From a virus: 62,841 nt of DNA. Below the pieces are notes generated by a model. It was given only the letters and a program-made list of their open reading frames with translations. It made no database searches and was not told the DNA's origin. How positions within the stretch are numbered: the first letter of the stretch is position 1; every line of letters begins with the position of its first letter. The position numbers and the translations under genes were made by a program. The stretch lies in the IMG/VR virus record IMGVR_UViG_3300046167_000691, positions 1 to 62,841 of that record; one strand, given 5' to 3'. This document shows, one piece after another, positions 62,621-62,841 of this stretch.

Positions 62621-62621
62621 A

Positions 62622-62726
62622 TTAATTAGTTTGTGTTAGTGAGTTAAGATATTCTACTGCGAGCGCTAGCTCATAGTCATAGTTCATTGCTTGTGTGTAC
62701 AGGTACTCTTCATTGTAATTTTTCAT
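62622..62726 (-). CDS. small hypothetical protein, 34 aa (right copy)
   Basis: Counterpart of 1253..1357, with the frame kept. Confidence 0.6.
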   Translation of the reverse strand: MKNYNEEYLYTQAMNYDYELALAVEYLNSLTQTN

Positions 62727-62727
62727 A

Positions 62728-62805
62728 TTAGTTTCGGATTGCGAAAGCTGCGGCAGCTCCCAGATTAGACATTACTTTTTTAATTTTGATAATTGCATTT
62801 TTCAT
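62728..62805 (-). CDS. tiny basic peptide, 25 aa (right copy)
   Basis: Counterpart of 1359..1436. Confidence 0.5.
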   Translation of the reverse strand: MKNAIIKIKKVMSNLGAAAAFAIRN

Positions 62806-62841
62806 ATTATAGTTTTTATTAGTTACATTATTATTATATAT

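Larger units (their letters stand above)
61193..62841. repeat. right copy of diverged terminal repeat
   Basis: Matches 1..1472 with substitutions and an extra segment of about 177 bases around 61640..61816, so the window overlaps itself after about 61192 bases. Confidence 0.9.

Overview
The window looks like one complete, circularly closing genome (about 61.2 kb unique) of a tailed podovirus-type phage of marine Bacteroidetes, probably a flavobacterial host. Evidence for the host is the A-rich leaders with almost no Shine-Dalgarno sites, a flavobacterial-type signal peptide (44648..44977), strong A+T richness, and head/tail genes of the kind known from crAss-like and Cellulophaga-type phages. 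Bases 1..1472 are repeated, diverged and with a 177-base size difference, at 61193..62841. The differences are largely synonymous and one small gene is present in only one copy, so this looks like a metagenomic assembly whose two ends come from two co-existing strains.

Layout. The plus-strand late arm (2.6-45.1 kb) holds tail/fiber proteins, a GroEL/GroES pair, a murein peptidase, a run of tiny Lys/Arg-rich proteins, a holin, terminase, portal, scaffold, major capsid, connector/ring/tail-hub genes, internal virion proteins and a 3161-residue giant virion protein with a zincin motif. A bidirectional terminator at 45.1 kb separates it from the minus-strand arm (45.2 kb to the end, continuing through 1-2.3 kb). 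That arm holds a B12-dependent ribonucleotide reductase, nucleases, a GIY-YIG/MazG fusion, thymidylate synthase, primase-helicase, SSB, an exonuclease plus ERF recombination pair, a sigma factor, and then many very small early-type genes.

Regulation is the most striking part. Fourteen non-redundant minus-strand sites share the exact architecture AAAAACGAC-N8-TATAAT, nearly all just upstream of small genes (early class). Six other sites share TAG(C/T)TTT-N17/18-TATAWW with ACGTG or ACGT placed 3-4 bases before the -10 (late class). The late class lies upstream of the structural, groEL, connector and recombination genes. The encoded sigma factor is the obvious candidate to read one of these classes. 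Two late-class sites point into gene-free plus-strand sequence; one is followed by two hairpins and may drive a small RNA. An octamer TGCTATAC is strongly concentrated in the early arm, in several reading frames, and a pair of look-alike structured RNA elements (1030..1092 and 58263..58317) shows compensatory stem changes.

Caveats: the tail region from about 23.5 to 31.2 kb is broken by many frameshifts and parts (24.66-25.7 kb) look like uncorrected read errors, but three long genes can be reconstructed by eye. No DNA polymerase, RNA polymerase or integrase was recognised, so a virulent life style that borrows host polymerases is inferred.
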